Of a stretch of 63,560 bases of DNA, positions 16,382-25,742 are shown piece after piece. Numbering within the stretch: position 1 is the stretch's first letter; every line of letters starts with the position of its first letter. Made by a program: the position numbers and the translations under genes. Origin of the DNA: JBOFCO01 sp051646105. Lineage in GTDB: Bacteria; Pseudomonadota; Alphaproteobacteria; Rhodobacterales; Rhodobacteraceae. The stretch covers positions 1 to 63,560 of the forward strand of contig JBOFCO010000194.1 in the NCBI GenBank assembly GCA_051646105.1, written 5' to 3'. The notes beneath the pieces are model-generated. The model saw only the letters and a program-made list of their open reading frames with translations, was not told the origin of the DNA and searched no databases.

Positions 16382-18424
16382 ATGAAAGACCTTGAACGCG
16401 ATACCGCAGATTATCGCAGCGCAGCACACTACGAACATGGTGATGAGCGCCCCTCGAACCGTTCCGGAAATCCGAATTTCTATCAGGTGATGGAAGGGCA
16501 TGTGGCCCGGCGCGGTTTTCTTGCGGGTGGTCTTGCGACCATTGCTGCGGGCCTGTTCGGCGGGGCGCTTGGCACCGGGATTTCATCGCGTGCCGCGCTG
16601 GCCCAGACGGCTGCGACCGGCGGATTGCTTGGTTTTGAACCCGTTCCCCTGTCGACCGACGACAAGGTGATCGTGCCGCCTGGTTACCGGTATCAGGTGC
16701 TGGCCCCCTGGGGCGCGCCGATCAATCCCGATGGCCCCACGGCGGTCCCCGGCACCGCGACCGGCGCCGATCAGGGCGCGCAGATCGGCAGCCACCATGA
16801 CGGGATGCACTTCTTTCCCATCGACGGCTCGTCCGAAGACGGCCTGTTGGTGATGAACCACGAATATATCGAGCCGCGCCTGCTGCATGCGGCGAAATGG
16901 GCAGGCCAGTCGCTGGACGGCGACATGGTTGTTTTCACCGCCGATGGCAACCGCGATACGGACGAGGTGCTGGCCGAAATCAACGCGCACGGCTGCTCTG
17001 TGGTCCGCATCGCCCGTAATCCGGATGGCGAATGGGCGATTGTGGCCGACCCTCGCAGCCGTCGCATCACCGGTCTGACAGAAATGCAGATCGCAGGCCC
17101 GGTTCGTGGCAGTGCGCATCTGGTCACCAGGTTCTCGCCCGACGGCACCCGCACGCGCGGCACTCTGAACAACTGCGCCAGTGGCTACACACCGTGGAAC
17201 ACCTATATGGCCGCCGAGGAAAACTGGGCGGGCTATTTCATCAACACCGGCGAGCAGCCGCGCGAGCAGGACCGCTATGGCGTGCCGGACGACGAAAGCC
17301 GCTATGGCTGGGAAAAGGTTGCGGGTGGCGCCGATGAATACATCCGCTTCAACGCGGCGGCGACGGGCGCATCGGCGGCAGAGGATTACCGCAACGAACC
17401 CAACACATTTGGCTGGATGGTCGAAATCGATCCCTTCGACCCCGAATCCGTGCCGGTCAAGCGCACAGCCCTTGGCCGCTTCGCACATGAAGGCGTGGTT
17501 TTTGTCCCGGTCGTTCCGGGCAAGCCCGTCGTCTGCTATTCTGGCGACGACTCCCGCTTTGAATACATCTACAAGTTCGTGTCCTCCCGGCCATGGGCCG
17601 AGGGCCTGCGCGGCGAAATCCTTGATGAGGGTATGCTTTACGTCGCGAAGTTCAATGAAGACGGCACCGGCGAATGGCTGGCGCTCGCCCCCGGCCAGAA
17701 CGGGTTGACCCCGGAAAACGGTTTCGCCGATCTGGCTGACATTCTGGTCAACACCCGCCTTGCCGCCGATCAGGCCGGAGCCACCAAAATGGACCGCCCG
17801 GAATGGGGCACCGTCGATCCCGCGACGGGAGAAGTATATTTTACCCTCACCAACAACAACAGGCGGACCCTTCAGCAAGTGGATGCCGCCAATCCCCGCG
17901 CCGAGAACCACTTTGGCCAGATCGTGCGCTGGGCCTATGCGGGGGGCGATCATGCCGCCACGGCGTTTGACTGGGAATTGTTCGTCATCGCTGGCAGCCC
18001 GGCCAATTCGGCCGTTCTGGGCAAGGAAGCACTAGGCGATGCCAACACCTTCGCCTGCCCGGACGGCATCTGGTGCGATGCCAACTCACGCCTGTGGATT
18101 CAGACGGACATGGGCGACATCGGCCCGGATGAGGATGGTCCGCTGAAAGACTTCGGCATGAACCAGATGCTCTGCGCCGATCCGAAAACCGGCGAAATCC
18201 GCCGCTTTCTGACTGGCCCATGGGGTCAGGAAATCACCGGCATCACCGCAACGCCGGATGGCAAGACGCTGTTCGTCAACATCCAGCACCCCGGCGGCCA
18301 CGCAACGGAAGAAGATTTCGCGGCGGGCAGGTATGGCTCCGGTTTCCCGGATTACAACGGGACAGTGCCGCGATCGGCCACGCTGGTCATCACCCGCGAC
18401 GATGGCGGCGTGATCGGGGCGTGA
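16382..18424 (+). CDS. phoX: PhoX family (DUF839) Tat-exported phosphatase
   Basis: 680 aa. About 45 residues of soluble N-terminus precede a Tat signal (ARRGFLAGGLATIAAG) and a cleavage region near SRAALAQT. The mature DUF839 domain shows PPGYRYQVLAPWGAPI, IGSHHDGMHFF, GLLVMNHEY, NCASGYTPWNTYMAAEENW, LGRFAHEGV and IQHPGGHAT, all typical of the Ca/Fe-dependent alkaline phosphatase PhoX or its broad PhoX-like relatives. Located in the periplasm. AGGAGCC precedes the ATG. It is followed by a hairpin and then lysC; no phosphate regulon genes are adjacent, so control by PhoB is unproven. Confidence 0.88.
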   Translation: MKDLERDTADYRSAAHYEHGDERPSNRSGNPNFYQVMEGHVARRGFLAGGLATIAAGLFGGALGTGISSRAALAQTAATGGLLGFEPVPLSTDDKVIVPPGYRYQVLAPWGAPINPDGPTAVPGTATGADQGAQIGSHHDGMHFFPIDGSSEDGLLVMNHEYIEPRLLHAAKWAGQSLDGDMVVFTADGNRDTDEVLAEINAHGCSVVRIARNPDGEWAIVADPRSRRITGLTEMQIAGPVRGSAHLVTRFSPDGTRTRGTLNNCASGYTPWNTYMAAEENWAGYFINTGEQPREQDRYGVPDDESRYGWEKVAGGADEYIRFNAAATGASAAEDYRNEPNTFGWMVEIDPFDPESVPVKRTALGRFAHEGVVFVPVVPGKPVVCYSGDDSRFEYIYKFVSSRPWAEGLRGEILDEGMLYVAKFNEDGTGEWLALAPGQNGLTPENGFADLADILVNTRLAADQAGATKMDRPEWGTVDPATGEVYFTLTNNNRRTLQQVDAANPRAENHFGQIVRWAYAGGDHAATAFDWELFVIAGSPANSAVLGKEALGDANTFACPDGIWCDANSRLWIQTDMGDIGPDEDGPLKDFGMNQMLCADPKTGEIRRFLTGPWGQEITGITATPDGKTLFVNIQHPGGHATEEDFAAGRYGSGFPDYNGTVPRSATLVITRDDGGVIGA

Positions 18425-18439
18425 AAACGCCTGCACCCC

Positions 18440-18468
18440 GGCAGGGGCGGCGCGTTGCCACCCCTGCC
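18440..18468 (+). terminator. hairpin after phoX
   Basis: An 8-bp stem GGCAGGGG/CCCCTGCC (18440-18447 and 18461-18468) contains an inner GGC/GCC stem around a GCGTT loop. It is not followed by a T-run, so it is a transcript-end structure of uncertain strength between phoX and lysC. Confidence 0.5.
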
Positions 18469-18539
18469 CCGACTTGCGCCCGTGAAGGCTATCGCGTAGG
18501 AAGCCCCCGCTTGCTTCAGGATGCCCAAAAGGACGCGCG

Positions 18540-19778
18540 ATGCCGCTTCTGGTGATGAAATTCGGTGGCACCTCGGTGGCCGACCTCGCGCGGATCGAAA
18601 ATGCCGCAGCCAAGGTCCGGGCAGAGGTCGAACGCGGCTATGATGTGATTGTCATCGTCTCTGCCATGTCGGGCAAGACCAACGAACTGGTCGGCTGGGT
18701 CGAGCAGACATCAAAACTGTACGACGCGCGCGAATACGATGCTGTCGTCGCCTCGGGTGAAAACGTCACTGCCGGGCTGATGGCGCTGCGGCTTCAGGAA
18801 ATGGATGTTCCGGCGCGAAGCTGGCAGGGCTGGCAGGTGCCGATCAACACGACATCTGCCCATGGCTCCGCCCGGTTCGTGTCGATCCCGCGCGACAATA
18901 TCGACGCCAAGTTTGCCGAGGGTTTCAGGGTTGCCGTGGTCGCAGGTTTTCAGGGTGTCAGCCCGGAAGGCCGCATCACGACACTGGGCCGGGGCGGGTC
19001 GGATACGACGGCCGTGGCCTTTGCCGCAGCCTTTGGTGCGGAACGTTGCGACATCTATACCGATGTCGACGGCGTCTATACCACCGACCCGCGCATAACC
19101 GCCAAGGCCCGCAAGCTTGACAAGATCGCGTTCGAGGAAATGCTGGAACTGGCCAGCCTTGGCGCGAAGGTTCTGCAAACGCGGTCTGTCGAATTGGCCA
19201 TGCGCTACAAGGTTCGGCTGCGCGTATTGTCCAGCTTTGAAGATACCGATGAAAATTCTGGCACTCTGGTCTGCGACGAAGAGGAAATCATGGAATCCAA
19301 GGTAGTCTCCGGTGTCGCCTATTCCCGCGACGAAGCCAAGATGACGCTGCTTCAGGTCGAGGACCGCCCCGGCATCGCCGCCGCGATCTTTGGCCCGCTG
19401 TCCGAAGCAGGCGTAAACGTCGACATGATCGTGCAGAACATTTCCGAAAACGGCATGACGGACATGACGTTTTCCTGCCCGGTCGATCAGGTGCTGCGCG
19501 CCGAAAAAGCCATGCTTGACGCCCGCACGAAGGGTGGCATCTCCTTTACCGAACTGGTCGCGGACAAGGACAGCGCCAAGGTTTCCGTTGTGGGCATCGG
19601 GATGCGCAGCCATGCGGGTGTTGCAGCGACCATGTTCAAGGCGCTTGCTGCGGAAGGCATCAACATCAAGGTCATCGCCACGTCGGAAATCAAGATTTCG
19701 GTGCTGATCGACCGGAAATATATGGAACTGGCCGTGCAGGCGCTTCATGATGCCTTCGGGCTGGAGAAAGCCGCCTGA
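18540..19778 (+). CDS. lysC: aspartate kinase
   Basis: 412 aa, the size of the monofunctional alpha-type aspartokinase. The kinase domain begins LLVMKFGGTSVAD (residues 3-15), then VSAMSGKTNELV, GFQGVSPEGRITTLGRGGSD and ATP-contacting IYTDVDGVYTTDPRI. Two ACT domains follow (VEDRPGIAAAIFGPLSEAGV and IGMRSHAGVAATMFKALAAE), the site of lysine/threonine feedback. It phosphorylates aspartate as the first step to lysine, threonine, methionine and diaminopimelate. It is followed after 31 bp by ptsP, an arrangement common in Rhodobacterales. Confidence 0.97.
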   Translation: MPLLVMKFGGTSVADLARIENAAAKVRAEVERGYDVIVIVSAMSGKTNELVGWVEQTSKLYDAREYDAVVASGENVTAGLMALRLQEMDVPARSWQGWQVPINTTSAHGSARFVSIPRDNIDAKFAEGFRVAVVAGFQGVSPEGRITTLGRGGSDTTAVAFAAAFGAERCDIYTDVDGVYTTDPRITAKARKLDKIAFEEMLELASLGAKVLQTRSVELAMRYKVRLRVLSSFEDTDENSGTLVCDEEEIMESKVVSGVAYSRDEAKMTLLQVEDRPGIAAAIFGPLSEAGVNVDMIVQNISENGMTDMTFSCPVDQVLRAEKAMLDARTKGGISFTELVADKDSAKVSVVGIGMRSHAGVAATMFKALAAEGINIKVIATSEIKISVLIDRKYMELAVQALHDAFGLEKAA

Positions 19779-19809
19779 CACCATAGCCCGACAGGTCTTG
19801 GGGGGACCC

Positions 19810-22059
19810 GTGGCAGAACGCAGTGAAAGCCAAAGCCGCAAATTGCTGCGACGTCTGCGCGACACGCTTGCGGAAGCGGGCGCAGGTCAGGAAAGGCTTG
19901 ACCGGATCACCCATCTGATCGCGGATTCGATGCATACCGAAGTGTGCTCGATCTATCTGTTCCGGGACGACACGACGCTGGAGCTTTGCGCGACAGAAGG
20001 TCTGAAGAAAGAGGCGGTTCACCAGACCCGGATGCGGCTGGGCGAAGGGCTGGTCGGGCGCGTCGCCCGCAGTTCCACTCCCATCAACACTGGGAACGCG
20101 CCGGCCGAAAAGGGCTTCCGCTATATGCCAGAGACGGGGGAGGAAATTTATTCCTCATTCCTCGGCGTGCCGGTGCAACGGCTGGGTGAAAAGCTGGGCG
20201 TGCTGGTGGTTCAGTCGAAACAGGCCCGCGAATATTCCGAAGACGAAGTCTATGCGCTGGAAGTGGTTGCCATGGTTCTGGCCGAGATGACCGAGCTTGG
20301 CGCGTTCATCGGCGAGGGAGAGGCACTTTCCGCCTTGCACCAGCAGCCGGTGCTTTTCCGTGGCCTGACCGGGCAGGAGGGCGCGGCCGAAGGTCATATC
20401 TGGCTGCACGAACCCCGTGTTGTCGTCACCAACCCCGTGGCCGACAATCCAGCGGTGGAACTCAAGCGCCTGCGTGCCGCGGCCGAGGACCTGCGCACTT
20501 CCGTCGATGCGATGATGACCCTGACCGCAACCGCCGACAAGGATCAGGTCGCGGTCATGGAAGCCTATCGCATGTTCGCCAATTCGCGTGGCTGGATGCG
20601 CCGGATGGAGGAAGACATCGCCCGCGGCCTGTCCGCCGAGGCGGCGGTGGAGAAGGAACAGTCGGCAACGCGTGCCCGGTTGGAAACCGTGCCCGATCCT
20701 TATCTGCGTGACCGGCTGCACGATCTGGATGATCTTTCAAACCGCCTTCTGCGCATTCTCACGGGTCAGGGCAGCGATACCGGGGCGGAAATGCCGGAAA
20801 GCCCGATCCTTGTCGCCCGCAACATCGGGCCGGGTGAGCTTCTGGAGTATGGGCGAAAGCTGAAAGGCGTCGTGCTGGAGGAAGGTTCGGTCGGCAGCCA
20901 TGCCGCTGTGGTTGCCCGCGCGCTGGCCATTCCGCTGGTCATCCAGGCCGACCGGATCACGACCGAGGCGCTGAACGGCAACCATATTCTTGTCGATGGC
21001 GATCAGGGTATCGTTCATCTTCGGCCAGAGGAGACCGTTGCTGCCGCCTTCCGCGACAAGATCGCCATGCAGGCCAAGGCGCAGGAGCGCTATGCAGGCC
21101 TGCGCGACCTGCCCGCAACGACGCTGTGCGGAACGACAATTTCCCTGCATATGAACGCCGGGCTGATGGCCGACCTGCCCAGCCTGGAGGGGTCGGGGGC
21201 AGAGGGCGTCGGCCTGTTCCGAACCGAGCTGCAATTCCTTGTCCGCGCTTCCGTCCCCAAACGGTCTGATCTGGCTGCCCAATACTCGCGGGTTCTGGAT
21301 GCCGCCAAAGGCCGCCGCGTTGCCTTCCGCACGCTCGACATCGGGTCGGACAAGGTGCTGCCCTATATGAAGCAGCAGGATGAACCGAACCCGGCGATGG
21401 GCTGGCGCGCGATACGCGTAGGGCTGGACAAACCCGGTGTTCTGCGGATGCAATTGCAGGCGCTGCTGCGCGGGGCAAAGGGCCGCCCGCTGACGGTGAT
21501 GTTCCCCTTCATCGCCAAGCCTGAAGAATTTGCCATTGCCCGCGCCCACCTGGAACATGAAATCCAGCGTGAACGGCAGATGAACCACCAGCTTCCGCAA
21601 AGCATTCAGGTGGGCGCCATGCTGGAAACTCCCAGCATCGCCTTTGCGCCGCAATCTTTCTTTGCCGCCTGTGACTTCATCTCCATCGGCGGCAATGACC
21701 TGAAGCAGTTCTTCTTTGCTGCCGACCGTGAAAATGAACTTGTCCGCCGCCGCTACGACACGCTTGATATCAGTTTCCTGAACCTGATCGAGTTCATCGT
21801 CGACCGCTGCGCTGCATCCGGCACGCCGCTGTCCTTCTGCGGAGAGGATGCAGGCCGCCCGGTAGAGGCCGCCTGTCTGGCAGCACTTGGTGTTCGCACG
21901 CTGTCGATGCGCCCCGCATCTGTCGGGCCGGTGAAACACCTGCTGCGGCGGATCAGCATCGCCGAACTGCGGCAGGTGATCGACACGTCGCGGGCCGCCG
22001 GAATGCAAAGTGTGCGCGCTGATGTCATGGACTGGTTGTCAAGGCAGGATCTGTCGTGA
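19810..22059 (+). CDS. ptsP: PTS-Ntr enzyme I (phosphoenolpyruvate-protein phosphotransferase)
   Basis: 749 aa from GTG at 19810, preceded by GGGGGGA. An N-terminal GAF domain (about residues 20-160, with EVCSIYLFRDD and LGVPVQRLGEKLGVLVVQS) precedes the PEP-utilising domains. The phosphorylated histidine lies in EEGSVGSHAAVVARAL, the PEP-binding barrel has GVGLFRTELQFLV and ISIGGNDLKQFFFAADREN, and the catalytic cysteine is in SFCGEDAGRP. It phosphorylates NPr with PEP and, via EIIA-Ntr, tunes nitrogen and potassium physiology; the GAF domain usually senses glutamine or 2-oxoglutarate. It probably shares a transcript with lysC. Confidence 0.95.
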   Translation: MAERSESQSRKLLRRLRDTLAEAGAGQERLDRITHLIADSMHTEVCSIYLFRDDTTLELCATEGLKKEAVHQTRMRLGEGLVGRVARSSTPINTGNAPAEKGFRYMPETGEEIYSSFLGVPVQRLGEKLGVLVVQSKQAREYSEDEVYALEVVAMVLAEMTELGAFIGEGEALSALHQQPVLFRGLTGQEGAAEGHIWLHEPRVVVTNPVADNPAVELKRLRAAAEDLRTSVDAMMTLTATADKDQVAVMEAYRMFANSRGWMRRMEEDIARGLSAEAAVEKEQSATRARLETVPDPYLRDRLHDLDDLSNRLLRILTGQGSDTGAEMPESPILVARNIGPGELLEYGRKLKGVVLEEGSVGSHAAVVARALAIPLVIQADRITTEALNGNHILVDGDQGIVHLRPEETVAAAFRDKIAMQAKAQERYAGLRDLPATTLCGTTISLHMNAGLMADLPSLEGSGAEGVGLFRTELQFLVRASVPKRSDLAAQYSRVLDAAKGRRVAFRTLDIGSDKVLPYMKQQDEPNPAMGWRAIRVGLDKPGVLRMQLQALLRGAKGRPLTVMFPFIAKPEEFAIARAHLEHEIQRERQMNHQLPQSIQVGAMLETPSIAFAPQSFFAACDFISIGGNDLKQFFFAADRENELVRRRYDTLDISFLNLIEFIVDRCAASGTPLSFCGEDAGRPVEAACLAALGVRTLSMRPASVGPVKHLLRRISIAELRQVIDTSRAAGMQSVRADVMDWLSRQDLS

Positions 22060-22069
22060 ACCGGCCGGG

Positions 22070-22870
22070 CTAGATTTTCGCCTGTTTCACAGGCGGTGCC
22101 GCCAGCGCATGAAACGCCCCAATCACGTCATGGCCCGGCAAATCCTGTGACAGCTTCAGCAGGCCGAAGCGGACGTGCGCCAATTCCTCGTAATAGCGCA
22201 GGAAGGCCAGGTTCACCCCCGCCCCTGCCACGGCACCGACCAGCGGCACAGCCTGCGCCGCGAGCTTCTGGCCCAGTACAACGGCAAGTTTCGGGGCGAC
22301 CCGCGCGATCAGAGCCTGTATTCCCGCCCCGGTCAGCGCCATGCGCGAGGCAAGGAATGACATATCCACCCCATCGTCGCTTTTCAGTGGCGAGCCACTG
22401 GCAAAAACCGTCAGACATTCGGCCCGGATCGCCTCGTCTTCGGGATCGAAGCCATAGCTGCGGGCAATCTTCTGGATCGCCCCAAACATGATCGAAACCG
22501 TGGCGGGCAATTCCACCACAGCCGACGGCAACCCCGCAAAACCGCCCGCACCACCCGAGAGTGTCACCGCCAGTTTGTGCCCCCAGCGCCCCATGTCGGG
22601 AACTGCCCGCATGCCCGTTACCGTACTGGCCGCGCCATAGGCATAGTCCAGTGCGTCGGCCGTGGCCCCCTCCAGCGCGGTGCGCGCGGGGGCAGGCAGA
22701 ACATCAAGCCAGCCTTCAACCTTGCCGCCGGCGTAGTTGATCGCCTTCATCACCGGGCCGCTGGCGCCCTGCGCCCGCCTGACCAGCGCTCTCAGCTCGG
22801 CTTCAGCCGCAGATGGCAAGGGCGCCGAAATGTCATGTGTCGTGTTTGGCCTGGCGGTCTTGTCGGGCAA
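22070..22870 (-). CDS. EcsC family protein
   Basis: About 266 aa from a TTG at 22870, which has an AGGAAAGG ribosome site 7 nt upstream. The alternative ATG at 22957 overlaps the upstream GNAT stop (ATGA) but adds 29 unconserved residues, so the start is open. EcsC features are GKVEGWLDVLPAPARTALEG, VTLSGGAGGFAGLPSAVVELP and KLAAQAVPLVGAVAGAGVN, two amphipathic to hydrophobic glycine-rich regions. The function of EcsC proteins is not settled; they may associate with membranes. It lies convergent to ptsP with only 10 bp between stops. Confidence 0.82.
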   Translation of the reverse strand: MPDKTARPNTTHDISAPLPSAAEAELRALVRRAQGASGPVMKAINYAGGKVEGWLDVLPAPARTALEGATADALDYAYGAASTVTGMRAVPDMGRWGHKLAVTLSGGAGGFAGLPSAVVELPATVSIMFGAIQKIARSYGFDPEDEAIRAECLTVFASGSPLKSDDGVDMSFLASRMALTGAGIQALIARVAPKLAVVLGQKLAAQAVPLVGAVAGAGVNLAFLRYYEELAHVRFGLLKLSQDLPGHDVIGAFHALAAPPVKQAKI

Positions 22871-22953
22871 TGGCGGACCTTTCCTGCTTTCCTCCAATAT
22901 GATGGGGAATACCACAAAAACAACAGGCCACCTTTCGCCGCCGGAACAACGGA

Positions 22954-23454
22954 TCAATCCGCAGCGGCGTCGTCATCTCTTGTCACATCACCCGCAATCC
23001 CGACCCATGCACCCGGCACCAGTTCCAGCGCCAGAACACGGTCGGGATTGGTGGGCGGCGGCATCACCACGCCTTCTATCCTGCGAAACCCAAACCGCCG
23101 GTAATAGGGAGCATCCCCCACCAGCAGCACCCGCTGCCAGCCCAGCCTGCGCGCTTCGGTCAGCGTCTCATGGATCAGCAGGCCACCCAGGCCCTCGCCC
23201 TGTCGTGTCGGGTGAACGGCAACCGGCCCCAGCAGCAGCACCGGCTGCCCCGCCACCCGCACAGGCCAGTAGCGGATCACCGCCGCCAGCGTGCTGCTTT
23301 CGTCCCGCAGCACCAGGCACAGCGCTGCCACCTTTTCCACACCGTCCCGCAGGCGATAGGAAGACAATGCGGTACGACCGGGGGCGAAGCACAGGTCATA
23401 AAGGGCCTCCACCTCCCACCAATCCGCATCGGTCTCTTCCTCTAGCTGGTACAC
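22954..23454 (-). CDS. GNAT family N-acetyltransferase
   Basis: About 166 aa from GTG at 23454, chosen because GGAGG lies upstream and the family similarity (LEEETDADWWEVEALYDLCF) starts there; ATG at 23502 would add 16 residues. The acetyl-CoA binding motif A is LLLGPVAVHPTRQGEGLGGL, with VLLVGDAPYYRRFGF as motif B, as in the YhbS-like subgroup. The acceptor substrate is unknown. It is divergent from the flavin reductase gene and upstream of ecsC on the same strand, overlapping the longer possible ecsC start. Confidence 0.82.
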   Translation of the reverse strand: MYQLEEETDADWWEVEALYDLCFAPGRTALSSYRLRDGVEKVAALCLVLRDESSTLAAVIRYWPVRVAGQPVLLLGPVAVHPTRQGEGLGGLLIHETLTEARRLGWQRVLLVGDAPYYRRFGFRRIEGVVMPPPTNPDRVLALELVPGAWVGIAGDVTRDDDAAAD

Positions 23455-23537
23455 GCGCGGGTTGGCCTCCTGACGGGAATCTGCTGGCAAGCCGGGTAAC
23501 ATGCAGGCAGGGTCAGGGCAAATGCTTGAGGATACGG

Positions 23538-24122
23538 ATGTTCTATAAACCCGAAGATGGCCACGGCCTGCCGCACAACCCCTTTACCGCAATCGTTGCC
23601 CCCCGTCCGATCGGATGGATATCCACGCATGGCATTACGGGCCGCAACCTTGCCCCCTATTCCTTCTTCAACGCCGTCGCCTATCAGCCGCCTCAGGTGA
23701 TGTTCGCCTCTACCGGGCGGAAGGATTCCGTGACAAATATCGAGGCAACTGGGGTTTTCGCCGTGAACATCGTTGGCGAAGCCCAGATGCGGGTGATGAG
23801 CGAAACCTCTGCCACGCTGCCAGCCGATGTGGACGAGTTCATTCATGCCGGGATCGCCGCAGACGACTGCATCACAATTGACTGCCCTCGCGTCGCAGAT
23901 GCTCCCGCAACGCTGGAATGCCAAATGACGCAGATCATCACGCTGGAAGGCCGCGGCAACTTCCTGATCCTTGGCCGCGTGACTGGCGTGCATCTGCGCG
24001 AAGACTGCCTGAGAGAGGGCCGGTTCAGCGCCGCTCTGTATCACCCGGTGGCCCGGATGGGATATCAGGATTATGCCGTAGTACGGGAGGTGATTGCGAT
24101 GGCGCGTCCGGATGAACGCTGA
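23538..24122 (+). CDS. flavin reductase-like (FMN-binding split barrel) protein
   Basis: 194 aa from ATG at 23538 with TGAGG upstream. The long in-frame extension before it is non-coding, being the antisense of the GNAT and EcsC genes. The flavin reductase fold is shown by NPFTAIVAPRPIGWISTHG, LAPYSFFNAVAYQPPQVMFA, DSVTNIEATGVFAVNIVG and ILGRVTGVHL. Such proteins bind FMN and either reduce it with NAD(P)H for a partner monooxygenase or act as FMN-binding proteins of unknown role; no monooxygenase is adjacent. Convergent with the following membrane protein gene, whose stop abuts its own. Confidence 0.88.
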   Translation: MFYKPEDGHGLPHNPFTAIVAPRPIGWISTHGITGRNLAPYSFFNAVAYQPPQVMFASTGRKDSVTNIEATGVFAVNIVGEAQMRVMSETSATLPADVDEFIHAGIAADDCITIDCPRVADAPATLECQMTQIITLEGRGNFLILGRVTGVHLREDCLREGRFSAALYHPVARMGYQDYAVVREVIAMARPDER

Positions 24123-24668
24123 CTATCCCTTCGGGATCAGCCGAATCTGTTCCACCCGCAGACCCATGGAATGGCCCTGCCCCGTCAGTTCAAGCATGTC
24201 ACCGGGTGTCATCTGGCTGCGCAGGTCTTCCGGAACCCCGCAAACGGTCGACAGGAACCACAGCCCGTCCAGTTCCACCCGACCGTCGCAGGAACGGCGA
24301 CCCGCACCCATTGTTGCATCCGTGATCGGCAGGGTTAGCGTGCTGGCTTCGTGACGAAACAGCGACACCACCGCCGGACCCGCGCCAACAAACGTCACCG
24401 GGATGAAGACGGCGAAGAAGGCCGCGGTCAGAAGCCCTGTCCACAGCGCCTTTCGCCCCGTCATCTCTCGCCCCGGCAGCGGATTGCGCAGCACCATGAC
24501 CATAAGGATCATTGCGACGGCCCAGACCACCGCCGCGACAACATACCATGTCATCGAAACATCCGGATTGGCGATGTAGGAGGGGATGAACTGCAGCATC
24601 ACGGCCAGCGGCAACAAGGAGAAGATCAGAAACAGAGCCGCGAGAACAGAACCGACAAATTTTTGCAT
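24123..24668 (-). CDS. hypothetical membrane protein
   Basis: 181 aa from ATG at 24668, preceded by AAAGGTG. Three hydrophobic segments are visible in the first half (VLAALFLIFSLLPLAVML, YVVAAVVWAVAMILMVMVL and LWTGLLTAAFFAVFIPVTFV), followed by a roughly 80-residue soluble C-terminal part with two cysteines (RRSCDGR and STVCGVPE) and a beta-like end. Not assigned to a named family. Probably an inner-membrane protein with an extracytoplasmic disulfide-bonded domain, which is inference from topology. Same strand as the EamA gene upstream, about 90 bp away. Confidence 0.7.
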   Translation of the reverse strand: MQKFVGSVLAALFLIFSLLPLAVMLQFIPSYIANPDVSMTWYVVAAVVWAVAMILMVMVLRNPLPGREMTGRKALWTGLLTAAFFAVFIPVTFVGAGPAVVSLFRHEASTLTLPITDATMGAGRRSCDGRVELDGLWFLSTVCGVPEDLRSQMTPGDMLELTGQGHSMGLRVEQIRLIPKG

Positions 24669-24760
24669 GATGCACCTTTGCAAACCCAACTTTACGTAGC
24701 GTCGCATTGCGCATACTGACCCGCAAGCCCATGCCGGACAAAGCCATGTGATCGATTGTT

Positions 24761-25618
24761 TCAGCCGCGTCGCCCGGCAAGGATCGTCACAAGGCCGCTG
24801 CCGACCACAATTGCCGCGCCGATCAGCGTCAGCGCGTCCGGCCGTTCCCCCAACAGCAGCACCCCGATCAGCAGCGCGAAAACCAGCCGCGTATACCTGA
24901 GCGGCGTGACGGCGGCGACCGCTCCGATCCGCATCGCGGCGGTCAGGGCCAGATAGGCGGCAACGCCGACACCTATCGTCAGGGCCAGTCGCAGACCGAT
25001 TGCGGGCGAAGGGGCCGCTGCGCCACCCGTCCATGCCAGTAGTATCGCGCCCGCCGGGATCAGCACCGCAAAGCCCCAGACACCGAGTTGCAGGTTCGAC
25101 AGCACCGGCGGTGCTGCCCGCGTCGCCAGATCGCGCCCCGCAAAACCCAGGGTTCCCAGAACAGCCAGAATGGACAGCGCGGAAAACCCCTCTGCCCCCG
25201 GCCGCAGGATCATCAGAACGCCCGCCAAACCGGCAAGGATCGCCGCCCAGCGCAATGCGCCGACCCGTTCATGGAACACCAGCGACGCGCCCAGCGTCAC
25301 CACCAGCGGCGTCGCCTGAAGGATGGCCGAAGCACTGGACAGCGGCGTCAACGCAATGGCCAGTGTATAGAACAGCCGCCCCGAAAGCTCGAACCCGGCA
25401 CGAACCGCCATGTGCCGCGTGAATACCGCCGGGTGGAACACCCGCTGCCCCCGCGCCACCGCAAATGCAGCAAAGACCAGCATGCCACCGGCCCCGAAAA
25501 TCATCAGGATCTCGCCCACCGGCAGGTCGCGGTAAACCGTCTTGATCAGCGTGTCCTCGATGGCAAAGCCGAGCATGGCCAGCACCATCAGCATCGCCCC
25601 ACGCAGGTTGTCGGTCAT
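24761..25618 (-). CDS. DMT superfamily (EamA) transporter
   Basis: 285 aa with ten predicted membrane helices in two EamA repeats, starting MTDNLRGAMLMVLAMLGFAI and with the second repeat at LGVWGFAVLIPAGAILLAW. Typical family residues include LTPLSSASAILQATPLVVTL in the first half and AVAAVTPLRYTRLVFALLIG before the last helices. These inner-membrane carriers export or import amino acids and other metabolites; the substrate cannot be read from sequence. It is divergent from mtnP with about 124 bp between. Confidence 0.88.
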   Translation of the reverse strand: MTDNLRGAMLMVLAMLGFAIEDTLIKTVYRDLPVGEILMIFGAGGMLVFAAFAVARGQRVFHPAVFTRHMAVRAGFELSGRLFYTLAIALTPLSSASAILQATPLVVTLGASLVFHERVGALRWAAILAGLAGVLMILRPGAEGFSALSILAVLGTLGFAGRDLATRAAPPVLSNLQLGVWGFAVLIPAGAILLAWTGGAAAPSPAIGLRLALTIGVGVAAYLALTAAMRIGAVAAVTPLRYTRLVFALLIGVLLLGERPDALTLIGAAIVVGSGLVTILAGRRG

Positions 25619-25742
25619 CTTTCGGGCACTCCGCGGATCATCCGGGCATCACCTGCCTGCTCGTCACCGAAACTGCAAGCCAATCGCTTCCCCCCGCCCC
25701 GCCCCACCGTTACGGTTGCAGGCAGCTACAAGGAGGCGACAG

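Noticed and set aside
22737..23537. Long N-terminal extension of the flavin reductase
   Set aside because: It is antisense to the GNAT and EcsC genes, low in family similarity, and the internal ATG at 23538 has a good ribosome site.
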